A stretch of 14,821 nucleotides of DNA from Gemmatimonadales bacterium (lineage in GTDB: Bacteria > Gemmatimonadota > Gemmatimonadetes > Gemmatimonadales > GWC2-71-9). The stretch covers positions 1 to 14,821 of the forward strand of contig JAICPP010000058.1 in the NCBI GenBank assembly GCA_025929805.1. The letters are read 5' to 3'. Made by a program: the position numbers and the translations under genes. A model generated the notes under the pieces. It saw nothing but the letters and a program-made list of their open reading frames with translations, did no database searches and was not told the DNA's origin. Below, piece by piece: positions 14,523-14,821 of this stretch; positions within the stretch are counted from its first letter, which is position 1, and each line of letters opens with the position of its first letter.

Positions 14523-14821
14523 ACCGTTCTGCTCCGCGGCTCCAGCGGCGCACCCAGCCGCGGGATCGGCCTGGGGCCCGTCCACCTGCCTGGCTCCCGA
14601 CTTGTCCATGCGGCTGCACGCCGATGGGATAACCGTGCACCCCTGGCCGGCCCAACAGCGGCCCACCTATCAGCTCGAGGTCGACGTGCTGAGCTTCGAG
14701 CCGGACACCGCGGGGACGGCGCACCTCGCCGCACGGTGGTTTCTGGGCGAAGTCACAAGCAGGCAGACCATCGCCGAGAGGGAGATACACCTCACTGCCT
14801 CGGGAGAGGGCATCTCGACCG
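14523..14821 (+). pseudogene. pqiC: Decayed PqiC-type ABC transport auxiliary lipoprotein gene (partial)
   Basis: PqiC/YmbA-type lipoproteins pair with MCE-type lipid transport systems between the membranes. Here their blocks are split over two frames. Frame of base 14523: TVLLRG...RGIGLGPVHLPG, the usual (G/V)GPV.LP block. Then the match jumps to the frame of 14608: MRLHADGITVHPW, and soon after TYQLEVDVLSFEPD...AHLAARWFLG, the C-terminal core. The YLDR-like residues after LPG are damaged, and about 35-40 residues normally between the W and the YQLEV strand are missing. There is no start codon or signal peptide. So at least one frameshift and one internal deletion are present. It starts right after the four-module lipoprotein stop, and the right end is cut by the window. 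No MCE or ABC genes are visible. A sequencing error could explain the frameshift but not the deletion. Confidence 0.6.
14534..14563 (+). terminator. GC-rich hairpin after the four-module lipoprotein
   Basis: CCGCGGCT (14534-14541) and AGCCGCGG (14556-14563) form a perfect 8-bp stem with a 14-base loop, 22 bases after the stop. No T-run follows, so it is not a classical intrinsic terminator; it could protect the 3' end or assist another mode of termination. It overlaps the decayed PqiC-type gene. Confidence 0.3.

Noticed and set aside
14254..14790. Minus-strand open frame of 178 codons at the right end
   Set aside because: It runs antisense to the end of the four-module lipoprotein and the PqiC-type remnant, and shows no protein features of its own.

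Overview
The window is GC-rich bacterial DNA with densely packed genes. Its mix of genes (a Ser/Thr kinase with bacterial Ig-like repeats, a surface lipoprotein built of Cys-paired modules, an SRPBCC plus zinc alcohol dehydrogenase pair, a PAS hybrid kinase) fits a Gram-negative soil or sediment bacterium. Gemmatimonadota is my best guess. This is inferred from gene content and style only; there is no rRNA or other marker gene. Lipobox signal peptides and a secreted beta-barrel protein indicate an outer membrane.

Layout. 1-1160: the 3' end of a nucleotidyltransferase-like gene, then a TIM-barrel sugar phosphate isomerase/epimerase. 1162-3776: a soluble PAS-PAS hybrid histidine kinase (minus strand), divergent from a stand-alone CheY-like receiver (plus strand). 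4056-6319: a two-gene unit with overlapping ATGA, encoding a membrane-anchored SRPBCC protein and a zinc-dependent alcohol dehydrogenase, closed by an intrinsic terminator. 6508-9542: a second ATGA-overlapping unit, a lipoprotein with about seven Ig-like domains followed by a small outer-membrane beta-barrel protein. 9546-13055: on the minus strand and ending 3 bases from that unit, a 1169-residue Ser/Thr kinase with two zinc ribbons, six Ig-like repeats split three and three around a single membrane helix, and a C-terminal domain. 13378-14511: a lipoprotein of four tandem modules, each with two Cys 25-26 residues apart. 14523-14821: a decayed remnant of a PqiC-type (ABC transport auxiliary) lipoprotein gene, running off the window.

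Most notable signal. The pattern GTGA-N6-TCAC, the core of CRP-family operators, occurs three times in the window by my reading. All three copies are intergenic, and each lies upstream of a plus-strand gene or unit: SRPBCC/ADH, Ig-lipoprotein/barrel, and the four-module lipoprotein. The middle copy sits just upstream of a good TTGACA-16-GATACT promoter. This suggests that one unlinked CRP-like regulator controls an envelope and redox set of genes here. The kinase with Ig-like repeats on both sides of its membrane helix is the most unusual protein.
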